A stretch of 64,000 nt of DNA from JAGOBP01 sp964550855 (GTDB taxonomy: Bacteria > Chloroflexota > Anaerolineae > Fen-1058), in the NCBI GenBank assembly GCA_964550855.1, contig CAZKBQ010000010.1, positions 34,175 to 98,174 on the forward strand, read 5' to 3'. How positions within the stretch are numbered: position 1 is the stretch's first letter; every line of letters starts with the position of its first letter. A program made the position numbers and the translations under genes. The notes under the pieces were generated by a model. That model saw only the letters and a list, made by a program, of their open reading frames with translations. It was not told the DNA's origin and did not search any database. Positions 9,047 to 16,311 of this stretch are shown here, in pieces.

Positions 9047-10375
9047 GTCGAGCCTCCCGCTGCTTCGCGCGCGCCGCTGTTCGTCCTGGCCGCCGTTACG
9101 CTGCTATTGATCGCCGTGGGACTGGCCTTTATCACCGGCGTGGCGGCACTGCCCACGCCGCCGCCTGTTCCTACGTCTGCCGCCGTCGATGCCGAGACGG
9201 CCGGGCCGGTGTATCGATTGGCCGTCATCGACGGCGGGCGCATTTACACCATTGGCGCGGATGGTCGGGGCGAGCAGTCCTTTACGCCGCGCGGCGATGT
9301 GCCCATCGCGGCGCTGATCTGGTCGCGCGACGGCACCCACCTGATCTACGGACAAGTACTGGGCGATCGAGGACAGCTGATCAACGTGCGGGCTGACGGC
9401 TCTGATCCGATTACGCTGTTTGACGGTGAGCGCGTGGCCGTGCCCTTTTATCTGCTGGGGGCGCCCGACGATCGGCACGTGGCCTTCCTCACCACCGATC
9501 CGACGAGCGGCCTTAATCTGCAGGTGGCCGAACTTGATCGCGCGGCGTCGGCGTCATCGGCGGCGCGTGGACAGCCCAACTATGCCGCGTGGTCGCCCGA
9601 CGGGCAGGCCCTGCTGGTACACGTCGGCGGAGCCGGCGCTCACGCATTCGTGGGCACCTATCGGCTGGGCGACGCTGTGACACGCACTCTCGAGGCTGCG
9701 CCCGCGCTGTTTCAGGCGCCCGCCTGGCCGCCCGGTGACGGCGATCACTGGCTGTATGCGCGGCAGCGCGGCGACACGAACATCCTCGTAACGCGGCAGA
9801 CCGACGACGAACAGCCGCTGGCCGAATTCGACGGCGGCATCGCTTTCGGCGCATCGCCCGACGGCGCGCACGTCGCCTACGCCATCAATTCGCCCGGGAG
9901 TTTTCTCTACGAGCGGCTGACCATCGTGGATCGATGGGGCGTGACAAGCACAGTCGTGCATCGCGGCGATCTCATGGGCTTCTTCTGGTCGCCAGACAGC
10001 CGGCGGCTGGCATACTTGACGGCTGCACTGGTCCAGCCGGGCGTAGTGGGCCAATCGGGTGAGCGGTGGGCCGCGCCGCGCGCGCGCCAGCCGGGGACCC
10101 GGCTGCAGTTGACGTGGCACGTGTTCGATCTGGCCGCGAATCGTCAGACAACACTGACGAGCTTCTCGCCCTCGAGCGCATTTTCCTACGTGCTGCAGTA
10201 CTTCGATCAGTTCGCGCAGTCCATCGCCGTGTGGTCACCCGACAGCCGCTGGTTGGTGTACACCGGCACGCCCTTCGCGGGCAAAGCGGGTGTGTATGTC
10301 GTCGACACGCAAACCGACGACGCGCCGCCGGTCTTCGTCGGCCCCGGTCAGTTTGCCGCATTCGCCTGGCGCTAA
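9041..10375 (+). CDS. Membrane-anchored TolB-like beta-propeller protein
   Basis: A 444-residue protein with an N-terminal hydrophobic anchor (about 12-36), a Pro-rich linker and repeated propeller blades of the WD40-like/TolB type (WSRDGTHLIYG, WSPDGQALLVH, WSPDSRRLAYLT, WSPDSRWLVYTG). The propeller is predicted to face outside the membrane and bind a ligand or protein; the partner is unknown. It lies 2 bases before the beta-lactamase-like gene, and the two probably form an operon working at the cell surface. Confidence 0.85.
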   Translation: MQVEPPAASRAPLFVLAAVTLLLIAVGLAFITGVAALPTPPPVPTSAAVDAETAGPVYRLAVIDGGRIYTIGADGRGEQSFTPRGDVPIAALIWSRDGTHLIYGQVLGDRGQLINVRADGSDPITLFDGERVAVPFYLLGAPDDRHVAFLTTDPTSGLNLQVAELDRAASASSAARGQPNYAAWSPDGQALLVHVGGAGAHAFVGTYRLGDAVTRTLEAAPALFQAPAWPPGDGDHWLYARQRGDTNILVTRQTDDEQPLAEFDGGIAFGASPDGAHVAYAINSPGSFLYERLTIVDRWGVTSTVVHRGDLMGFFWSPDSRRLAYLTAALVQPGVVGQSGERWAAPRARQPGTRLQLTWHVFDLAANRQTTLTSFSPSSAFSYVLQYFDQFAQSIAVWSPDSRWLVYTGTPFAGKAGVYVVDTQTDDAPPVFVGPGQFAAFAWR

Positions 10376-10377
10376 CC

Positions 10378-11832
10378 ATGTCCAGCCTCTATCACCGCCG
10401 CCGCCGATCATCACTCCGCCAGTTGCAGGTCTTTGGCGTGCTGGGTGTGATCATTTACGTGATGGCGCAGTTCGTGGTATTTCAACTGTCGTTGACGCGC
10501 GTGCCAGACACGTGGACCATCGGCGGCGCGGCGTATCCCAATGAGCCGATCGAGATTGCCGTCGAGCACCTTCGGGCTGATTTGCAGCCGCCGCTGGTGC
10601 TGCACTATCTCGATCAGACGATCCAGCTTGATCCGGCTTCGATCGATTTCTCCGTCGATGTCACCGAGACTCAGCGGCTGGTGCGTGAAGCCCGATCGCA
10701 AAGCTCGGCCCTGGGGGACTTTTTGCGGCATCTGATCCTTCAGCCGCCCGCCCCGCGCGATATGCCGGTGGTGGCCGACTATTCCGACGAGCGGGTGCGC
10801 GCGCAGCTGGCCGCGGCCGCCGCGCAATACGACGAGGTGCCGCGCCCGCCGCAGCCTGTGACGGCCACCATGACGCTGCAAGGCGCGCAGCCCGGCCACT
10901 TGCTCAACATTGTGCAGTCGATGCCGGCCATCGACGCGGCGTTGAAATCGGTGACACATCGGGACGTGACGTTGAGCGTGGATGAGCTGCCCGCGCCCGC
11001 GCCCACATTGGAGCTGCTGGCACAATTGTTTGAGGGGCGGCTGGCGTCGTTTCCAGGTCGGGCCGGTGTGTTTATGAAGGATCTGCGTACCGGCGAAGAG
11101 ATCAACCTCAACGCGGGCGCAGCGTTTTCGGGCGCAGGTCTGCTGAAGTTGCCGATCGCGCTGGAGGCGTTTCGGCGCAGCGCCGCTGAACCCGACGAGG
11201 CGACGACCCGGCTGATTGCGGCCGCGCTGCAGACCGAACAGTCGAATCAGCCGGCCAACGCTTTGCTGGCGGCGCTGGGCAATGGCGATGCGGCGGCCGG
11301 CGCCGGCAACGTGACCGCGCTGGCGCATGCCCTGGGCCTGCGCGATACATTCATGGCGCTGCCGTACGACGAGCCTATCACGGCGACGCAGGCGATCTCC
11401 ATCAGCACGCCGGCTAATTCCGGCGGTATCGACACCGGCGCCGATCGCGCCATGCAGACCACGCCGGCTGATATGGGCCTGCTGCTGGAGATGATTGCGC
11501 AGTGCCGGGACAGCGGCGGCGTGCTGCTGGCCGTCATGCCCGCTCAATTTTCGTCCGAGAAGTGCGAGGCGCTGACGGCCGCGCTGCGTGATTACGCGCC
11601 CACCGATGTGCCCGCGCTGCTGCTGAGCGGCCTGCCGGCAGAAGCCGAAGCTACTCATCGACCGGGCGGCACGGCCACGATGCGGGCTGACGCCGCGTGG
11701 GTGAACAGCCCCGGCGGGGACTATGTGCTGGTCGTGTGTTTGAGCGCGCTCGATCAACCGCTGGACTGGACTGCGGCCAATGTCGTCATGGCGGATTTAT
11801 CGAAAGCGGCGTATAACTACTACAATCCATAA
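10378..11832 (+). CDS. Membrane-anchored class A beta-lactamase-fold protein lacking catalytic residues
   Basis: A 484-residue protein with a basic N terminus and one membrane segment (about 19-37), an extracytoplasmic linker region, then a C-terminal domain of the class A beta-lactamase/serine hydrolase type. In the usual Ser-x-x-Lys motif the Lys is kept (Lys257 in GLLKLPI) but the Ser position is Gly254. The SDN motif reads SNQ (SNQPANALL), and the KTG region reads RPGG. All three motifs are degenerate, so it is probably a binding pseudoenzyme. ATG 10378, 2 bases after the previous stop, is chosen; upstream in-frame codons lie inside the preceding gene. Confidence 0.78.
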   Translation: MSSLYHRRRRSSLRQLQVFGVLGVIIYVMAQFVVFQLSLTRVPDTWTIGGAAYPNEPIEIAVEHLRADLQPPLVLHYLDQTIQLDPASIDFSVDVTETQRLVREARSQSSALGDFLRHLILQPPAPRDMPVVADYSDERVRAQLAAAAAQYDEVPRPPQPVTATMTLQGAQPGHLLNIVQSMPAIDAALKSVTHRDVTLSVDELPAPAPTLELLAQLFEGRLASFPGRAGVFMKDLRTGEEINLNAGAAFSGAGLLKLPIALEAFRRSAAEPDEATTRLIAAALQTEQSNQPANALLAALGNGDAAAGAGNVTALAHALGLRDTFMALPYDEPITATQAISISTPANSGGIDTGADRAMQTTPADMGLLLEMIAQCRDSGGVLLAVMPAQFSSEKCEALTAALRDYAPTDVPALLLSGLPAEAEATHRPGGTATMRADAAWVNSPGGDYVLVVCLSALDQPLDWTAANVVMADLSKAAYNYYNP

Positions 11833-11864
11833 CGGGCTGCGGGCAAAATCCGCCGCCGGCGTGT

Positions 11865-11892
11865 TTGACAACCGACTGGTCCTGACTATAAT
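11865..11892 (+). promoter_or_regulatory. Consensus sigma-70-type promoter of valS
   Basis: Perfect TTGACA (11865-11870) and perfect TATAAT (11887-11892) with a 16-base spacer. The predicted start, near 11899, would open the T-box leader. Confidence 0.85.
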
Positions 11893-11898
11893 GGCGGC

Positions 11899-12228
11899 TC
11901 ACAACTGAATACTCGACTGTGAACGAGAGGAGTAGGCGCGCGGCTCGACGGGCCGCTGGTTGAAAAGACCGCCGCGTCTGCCAGAAATTGAGAGTCACCG
12001 GCTGAGAGCTCTCATCAGACAGCAACGCCGAAGGTCGCTCGGGAGTCGATGGATTGAACGTTGGGACGAACGCGTGTGTTCGCCCGGCCTAGATCGATCC
12101 GGGTCTGCCCGTTACAGCTCAGAGCGCGGCACTTCCTCGCCCCATCAGGCAGCGGGTCGGGGTGAGGGCCGAATCAAGGTGGTACCACGGAAGCCGTTTT
12201 CGTCCTTGTCGATGAAGACGGCTTTTTT
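11899..12228 (+). promoter_or_regulatory. T-box riboswitch leader of valS
   Basis: The leader contains the conserved T-box sequence around 12171-12190 (AAGGTGGTACCACGG core) followed by an intrinsic terminator, as in transcriptional T-boxes that respond to uncharged tRNA. The Stem I start has the GAGAGGAGTAGG signature near 11929-11940. GCGGC/GCCGC and GGC/GCC pairing leaves an internal loop holding GTC at 11976-11978, which fits a Val specifier codon. Uncharged tRNA-Val would then favour read-through into valS. T-box identity is clear; the specifier position is inferred by hand folding. Confidence 0.9.
12191..12228 (+). terminator. T-box-controlled intrinsic terminator
   Basis: Stem 12191-12201 with 12214-12224 (11 pairs, one G-T), followed by a T run. 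The T-box bases immediately upstream would form the competing antiterminator. Confidence 0.88.
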
Positions 12229-12275
12229 ATCGGTAAAGCGTACTGCGTGGTGCGTAAGACCGTCATTGTTCCCTT

Positions 12276-12303
12276 ACGTTTCACGTTTCACGTTTTACGT
12301 TTT
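12276..12303. repeat. Tandem heptamer array upstream of valS
   Basis: Four heptamers: ACGTTTC twice, then ACGTTTT twice. The array lies between the T-box terminator and the valS ribosome binding site (AAGGAG, 12315-12320). Confidence 0.85.
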
Positions 12304-12326
12304 ACGCCGACATCAAGGAGAGTGTC

Positions 12327-15041
12327 ATGACAGAGACAACCATGCCCAAGACCTACGACTTTGCGTCCACCGAGCAGCGCCTGTACGAGTGGTGGTGGAA
12401 GAACGGCTGGTTCAAGCCGGAAGCGGCGCGGGATCAAAGCGCCGAGCCGTTCGTGATCTCGATCCCGCCGCCCAATGTCACCGGCGAGCTGCACTGGGGT
12501 CACGCGATGTTTGTCAGCATCGAAGACCTGATGATCCGCTACGCCCGAATGCAGGGCAAACGCGCGCTGTGGGTGCCCGGCATGGATCACGCCGGCATCG
12601 CCACGCAGCTGCAGGTGGAAAAGATGCTGCTCTCGCAAGGTCTGAGCAAGGAGGGCCTGGGCCGCGAGGAGTTTGTGCGCCGCGTCTGGGAATGGAAAGC
12701 CAAGTACGGCGGCATTATCCAGACGCAGATTCGCCGGCTGGGCGCGTCGTGCGATTGGGATCGCGAGCGCTTCACGCTAGACGAGGGACTCAGCCGCGCC
12801 GTGCGCGAGGCCTTCGTGCGATTGTACGACAAGGGCCTGATCTATCGCGGCACGCGGCTGGTCAACTGGTCGCCGGGCCTCAAGACGGCCGTGTCCGACA
12901 TCGAAGTGGAATACAGTGAAGAGGATGTCACGCTGTATTACTTCAAATACTACATCAAGGGTCAGGACGGCTATCTGCCCGTGGCGACGATCCGCCCTGA
13001 AACGATTCTGGGCGATACGGCGGTGGCCGTGCACCCGGACGATAATCGATACAACTGGCTCATCGGCCAGACCGCCATCGTGCCGATCCTCAATCGGGAA
13101 ATTCCCGTCATCGGGGACGAGAAGGTCGATCGGGAATTTGGCGGCGGCGCCTTGAAGATCACGCCCGGGCACGATCCGATCGACTATGAAATCGCGCTCC
13201 GGCACAATTTGCCCATCATCAACATCCTGACGCTGGACGCGAAGATCAACGAGAACGGCGGGCCGTATGCGGGGCTCGATCGGTTTGAGGCGCGAAAGCG
13301 CTTCTGGGCCGACATGGAAGCGGCCGGCCTGACGATCAAGACCGAGCCTTATACGACCAACATCCCGCGCGCGCAGCGCGGCGGCGAGATCATCGAGCCG
13401 ATGCTGTCCACGCAGTGGTACGTGAAGATCAGGCCGCTGGCCGAGAAGGCTTATCGGGCGGTGGAAGCCGGCCGCATCAAGATCATCCCGGAGCGTTTTG
13501 AGAAGGTGTATTACAACTGGATGAATCCGGAGACGATCAAGGACTGGTGCATCAGCCGGCAGCTGTGGTGGGGGCATCGCATCCCGGTGTGGACGTGCGA
13601 GGCGTGCGGTCATGAATTCGCCGCGCGCGTCGATCCGGCGGCCTGCCCCAAGTGCGGCGGTGTCCATTTGCAGCAGGACCCGGATGTGCTGGATACGTGG
13701 TTCTCGTCGGGGCTGTGGCCGTTCAGCACGCTGGGCTGGCCGGACGAGACGCCCGACCTCAAGACATTCTATCCCACCAGTGTGATGGAGACAGGTTACG
13801 ACATCCTGTTTTTCTGGGTGGCGCGCATGATCATGCTGGGTCTGGAAATGACGGGCCAAGCGCCGTTTCATACGGTGTATCTGCATGGGTTGGTGCGCGA
13901 CGAGCACGGCCGCAAGTTCAGCAAGTCGCTGGGCAACACCCTCGACCCGATCGACATCGTAGACGAGTTCGGCACCGACGCCTTCCGCTTCACGCTGCTG
14001 ACGATGGGGACGCCTGGCAATGACCTGAACATCGGCCTGAGCCGGGTGGAGGCGAATCGCAACTTTGCGAATAAGATCTGGAACGCGGCGCGATTTGTGA
14101 TTTCCAACTTGGGGATCGGAGATCGGGGATCGGAGGTCGGGCAGCAGTTGGCGGAACTCGAACAGCTGACGGCAAATGATCAGTTGGTCGTTACTCGTTA
14201 CTCGTTAGCGGATCGCTGGATTCTCTCGCGCCTTAATGCCACCATCGCCAGCGTGACGCGGCTGATGGACGAATACCAGTTCGGCGAGGCGGGGCGGCAG
14301 GCCTACGAGTTTTTGTGGAGCGAGTACGCCGACTGGTACATCGAGATGTCAAAGATCGCGCTGAATTCCGACGATGGCGCCGCTCGGGCGCGCACATTGG
14401 CGGTGTTAGTGCACGTCCTCGATCGCACACTGCGCCTGCTGCACCCGTTCATCCCGTTCGTGACCGAGGAAATCTGGCAGAATCTCAAGCGGGCGATCGA
14501 CTATCCGGCGTGGGGCGCGGCGTTGATCATCGCCGAGTGGCCCAAGGCGGGCGGCACCGACGCGCCGGCCGAAGCGGATATGACCTTACTCATGGACGCC
14601 GTGCGCGCCATTCGCAACGCCCGCGCCGAGCGCAACGTGGAAGCAGGCAAGAAATTGGCGTCGATGATTGTGTCGGCGGAGAAGAGCGCGCTGTACGAAG
14701 CGCAGCGCGCCGAGTTGAGCTTCCTGGCGCGCATCGACGCCGATGCGCTGTATGTGACCTCTGAGCTGCAGGCCGCGCCGCAGGGCGCGCTGCCGATCGT
14801 GACTAACGCCGCGACGATCTACTTGCCGCTGGCGCAGATGATCGACGTGGCCGCCGAGCGCGAACGCCTGAGCAAAGAGCAGAAGGATGTGACAGCGCAG
14901 ATCGAGCGGCTGACCAAGTTGCTGTCCGGCGACTTTGCCAACAAAGCGCCTGCCGCGGTGGTGCAGAAAGAGCGCGACAGGCTGGCGGACTTTCAAGCCA
15001 AAGCAGCGAAGTTGCATGAGCAGATCGAGCGATTGGGGTAA
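12327..15041 (+). CDS. valS: Valyl-tRNA synthetase
   Basis: Charges tRNA-Val in the cytoplasm. The 904-residue product has the HIGH-type motif (PNVTGELHWGHAM, about 51-63), the editing domain, a zinc knuckle (CEAC...CPKC, about 425-455), the KMSKS-type motif as KFSKS starting at Lys530, an anticodon-binding domain and the C-terminal coiled-coil arm. ATG 12327 is preceded by AAGGAG at 7-base spacing. Between the catalytic core and anticodon-binding domain (about residues 595-627) lies a low-complexity segment encoded by heptamer repeats, before the conserved LADRWILSRLN. Expression is predicted to be controlled by the T-box leader upstream. Confidence 0.98.
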   Translation: MTETTMPKTYDFASTEQRLYEWWWKNGWFKPEAARDQSAEPFVISIPPPNVTGELHWGHAMFVSIEDLMIRYARMQGKRALWVPGMDHAGIATQLQVEKMLLSQGLSKEGLGREEFVRRVWEWKAKYGGIIQTQIRRLGASCDWDRERFTLDEGLSRAVREAFVRLYDKGLIYRGTRLVNWSPGLKTAVSDIEVEYSEEDVTLYYFKYYIKGQDGYLPVATIRPETILGDTAVAVHPDDNRYNWLIGQTAIVPILNREIPVIGDEKVDREFGGGALKITPGHDPIDYEIALRHNLPIINILTLDAKINENGGPYAGLDRFEARKRFWADMEAAGLTIKTEPYTTNIPRAQRGGEIIEPMLSTQWYVKIRPLAEKAYRAVEAGRIKIIPERFEKVYYNWMNPETIKDWCISRQLWWGHRIPVWTCEACGHEFAARVDPAACPKCGGVHLQQDPDVLDTWFSSGLWPFSTLGWPDETPDLKTFYPTSVMETGYDILFFWVARMIMLGLEMTGQAPFHTVYLHGLVRDEHGRKFSKSLGNTLDPIDIVDEFGTDAFRFTLLTMGTPGNDLNIGLSRVEANRNFANKIWNAARFVISNLGIGDRGSEVGQQLAELEQLTANDQLVVTRYSLADRWILSRLNATIASVTRLMDEYQFGEAGRQAYEFLWSEYADWYIEMSKIALNSDDGAARARTLAVLVHVLDRTLRLLHPFIPFVTEEIWQNLKRAIDYPAWGAALIIAEWPKAGGTDAPAEADMTLLMDAVRAIRNARAERNVEAGKKLASMIVSAEKSALYEAQRAELSFLARIDADALYVTSELQAAPQGALPIVTNAATIYLPLAQMIDVAAERERLSKEQKDVTAQIERLTKLLSGDFANKAPAAVVQKERDRLADFQAKAAKLHEQIERLG
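14111..14207 (+). repeat. Heptamer repeats carried in frame inside valS
   Basis: 14111-14138 is four heptamers of the form GGRGATC/GGAGGTC, and 14189-14207 is CGTTACT twice plus CGTTA. Together with the bases between them they encode a low-complexity spacer before the conserved LADRWILSRLN motif. The frame is kept. Confidence 0.75.
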
Positions 15042-15188
15042 GACAACACTGATTTGAGAAAGTCACGAATGCCTGCAGCCGCCTGCACTGCTTTCCGCAG
15101 TCAGTGTGGCATTCCGGCAAAACGCACCCCTCTTCATCACGGAGGGCCGCACTCTCTGCGACCGCGATAGCGCCTGCCAGCTGCATGT

Positions 15189-15194
15189 TATAAT
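15189..15194 (+). promoter_or_regulatory. -10 element of the vapBC remnant
   Basis: TATAAT, 37 bases before the antitoxin ATG; GAGAGGAG (15217-15224) is a ribosome binding site. No good -35 is seen. Confidence 0.5.
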
Positions 15195-15230
15195 GATCTG
15201 GGAATGAGTCACTGCCGAGAGGAGAGCAAC

Positions 15231-15388
15231 ATGCTGACAACGCAAGTGACGCTGACTGATCAGCAGACCCAAGCACTGCGCTCAATCGCGGAGCGCGCCG
15301 GCAAGACCGTACCGACTTGCCCGATCTGAGAATACTGCGTGAGGAAAGCGATCGCTACCTCGTCCGGGACGAGGAAGCGCATGGCTGA
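15231..15388 (+). pseudogene. Disrupted VapB-type antitoxin
   Basis: From ATG 15231 the frame reads MLTTQVTLTDQQTQALRSIA, typical of an antitoxin N terminus, but it stops at TGA 15327-15329 after 32 codons. A different frame then reads DLPDLRILREESDRYLV and ends at TGA 15386-15388, overlapping the toxin ATG in the usual operon manner. The two halves look like the start and end of one antitoxin from which the middle has been lost with a frame change. Whether the short N-terminal peptide still acts is unknown. Confidence 0.75.
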
Positions 15389-15767
15389 TCGGCTGCTGAT
15401 CGACACGGACGTTCTCATCGATTACCCGCGCAATCGCCACGAGGCGGTTGCCTACCTGGAAACTGCGGCCGAGCCATTGCTTATTTCAGTTGTCACGATC
15501 GCCGAGCTGTATGCAGGCGTGAAGGAAGGGGCCGAGCGCGCCAAACTTGACGTATTCATCACCGCCTTTGAGATTGCCTCACTCGACTTCGCAATTACCA
15601 TCGCCGGTGGCCTACACCGACGTCAATATCACAAAAGCCATAATGTGAGTCTGGCCGACGCGCTCATCGCGGCGACGGCGGAGCAGTATCAAGCCAAGCT
15701 TGTCACGCTGAACCACAAACACTTTCCGATGCTGAAAGACGTGATCGTGCTGTATGTCAAAGCGTGA
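15381..15767 (+). CDS. vapC: VapC-type PIN-domain toxin
   Basis: A 128-residue PIN-domain ribonuclease. Acidic metal-binding residues are visible in LLIDTDVLID, TIAELYAG and SLADALIAATA, and the C-terminal LVTLNHKHF matches VapC proteins. VapC toxins cleave RNA, often tRNA, unless bound by VapB. ATG 15381 overlaps the antitoxin's original stop; an in-frame upstream codon at 15339 lies within the antitoxin remnant and is less likely. The toxin seems intact although its antitoxin is broken. The gene is bracketed by two copies of the valS 3' end. Confidence 0.88.
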   Translation: MADRLLIDTDVLIDYPRNRHEAVAYLETAAEPLLISVVTIAELYAGVKEGAERAKLDVFITAFEIASLDFAITIAGGLHRRQYHKSHNVSLADALIAATAEQYQAKLVTLNHKHFPMLKDVIVLYVKA

Positions 15768-15780
15768 TCGGGACTACGTC

Positions 15781-15883
15781 CAACGAGGCGCCGGCGCAAT
15801 TAGTGCAGAAAGAGTGCAATCGGTTGGCGGACTTTCAAGCCAAAGCAGCGAAGTTGCAGGAGCAGATTGAACGGTTGGGGTAG
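15781..15883 (+). pseudogene. Second, diverged copy of the valS 3' end
   Basis: These 103 bases align without gaps to the last 103 bases of valS (14939-15041), with 19 differences by hand count (about 82% identity). The copy keeps the valS frame and stop (LADFQAKAAKLQEQIERLG then TAG). A hairpin terminator follows it, whereas no comparable terminator follows intact valS. It could be the original valS end, displaced when a related valS tail plus the vapBC block entered, or a decayed duplication. Confidence 0.9.
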
Positions 15884-15908
15884 CGGTCGCTGCCCTGCAC
15901 TGGCGACG

Positions 15909-15942
15909 AACAAACGGAGGCCGTGTCGGGCCTCCGTTTGTT
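15909..15942 (+). terminator. Hairpin terminator after the valS tail copy
   Basis: A perfect 14-pair stem (15909-15922 with 15929-15942) with a 6-base loop, ending in GTTTGTTGG. It was probably the ancestral valS terminator. Confidence 0.75.
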
Positions 15943-16002
15943 GGTTGTCCACGGGCTGCGCTGAATTTCTCAGCACGCCTGCTTGAGCAGGCGGCCGCGT
16001 GC

Positions 16003-16029
16003 TATAATGACGCCGAACGCAGGAGGTGA
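16003..16029 (+). promoter_or_regulatory. -10 element and strong ribosome binding site
   Basis: TATAAT at 16003-16008 and AGGAGGTGA at 16021-16029, the latter a full match to the anti-Shine-Dalgarno, 3 bases before ATG 16033. The -35 is weak. Confidence 0.7.
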
Positions 16030-16032
16030 ACC

Positions 16033-16269
16033 ATGCTATTCCAGGGCGCAATTCCCACCAGCTTTACCTTCACCATTGGCTGGGTCGATCTGATCATCAT
16101 GGTTATTCTGATCGTCACGTTCCTGCGTGGACGGAGGATCTTCAGCCTTGTCCTGCTGCTGATCGCCGCGTTGTACATTATCCGGCTGTTTCCAAACGAA
16201 GTGATCTGGCTGATCCAGCGGATCAACGACTTGAACGGGCCGGCGGCGTTCATCACGATTGGACGCTAG
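16033..16269 (+). CDS. Small two-helix membrane protein
   Basis: A 78-residue hydrophobic protein with membrane segments at about 15-31 and 36-52, separated by a short basic loop (LRGRRIF). It has its own -10 and a very strong ribosome binding site, so it is likely well expressed. No family is recognised. It converges with the minus-strand nucleoside kinase gene. Confidence 0.75.
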   Translation: MLFQGAIPTSFTFTIGWVDLIIMVILIVTFLRGRRIFSLVLLLIAALYIIRLFPNEVIWLIQRINDLNGPAAFITIGR

Positions 16270-16311
16270 CGCCGGCACGCGGGGCGGCCGGGCCGAGGCG
16301 CGCAGGCGCGG

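Noticed and set aside
10066..10377. N-terminal extension of the beta-lactamase-like frame
   Set aside because: It overlaps the end of the propeller gene in another frame; the ATG at 10378 is followed by a normal membrane anchor.
12276..12303. CRISPR-like repeats
   Set aside because: Units are 7 bases with no spacers; no array of 25-40 base repeats with unique spacers exists in the window.
15067..15114. Inverted repeat GAATGCC/GGCATTC after valS as its terminator
   Set aside because: There is no T tract and pairing is patchy; the convincing terminator is at 15909-15942.
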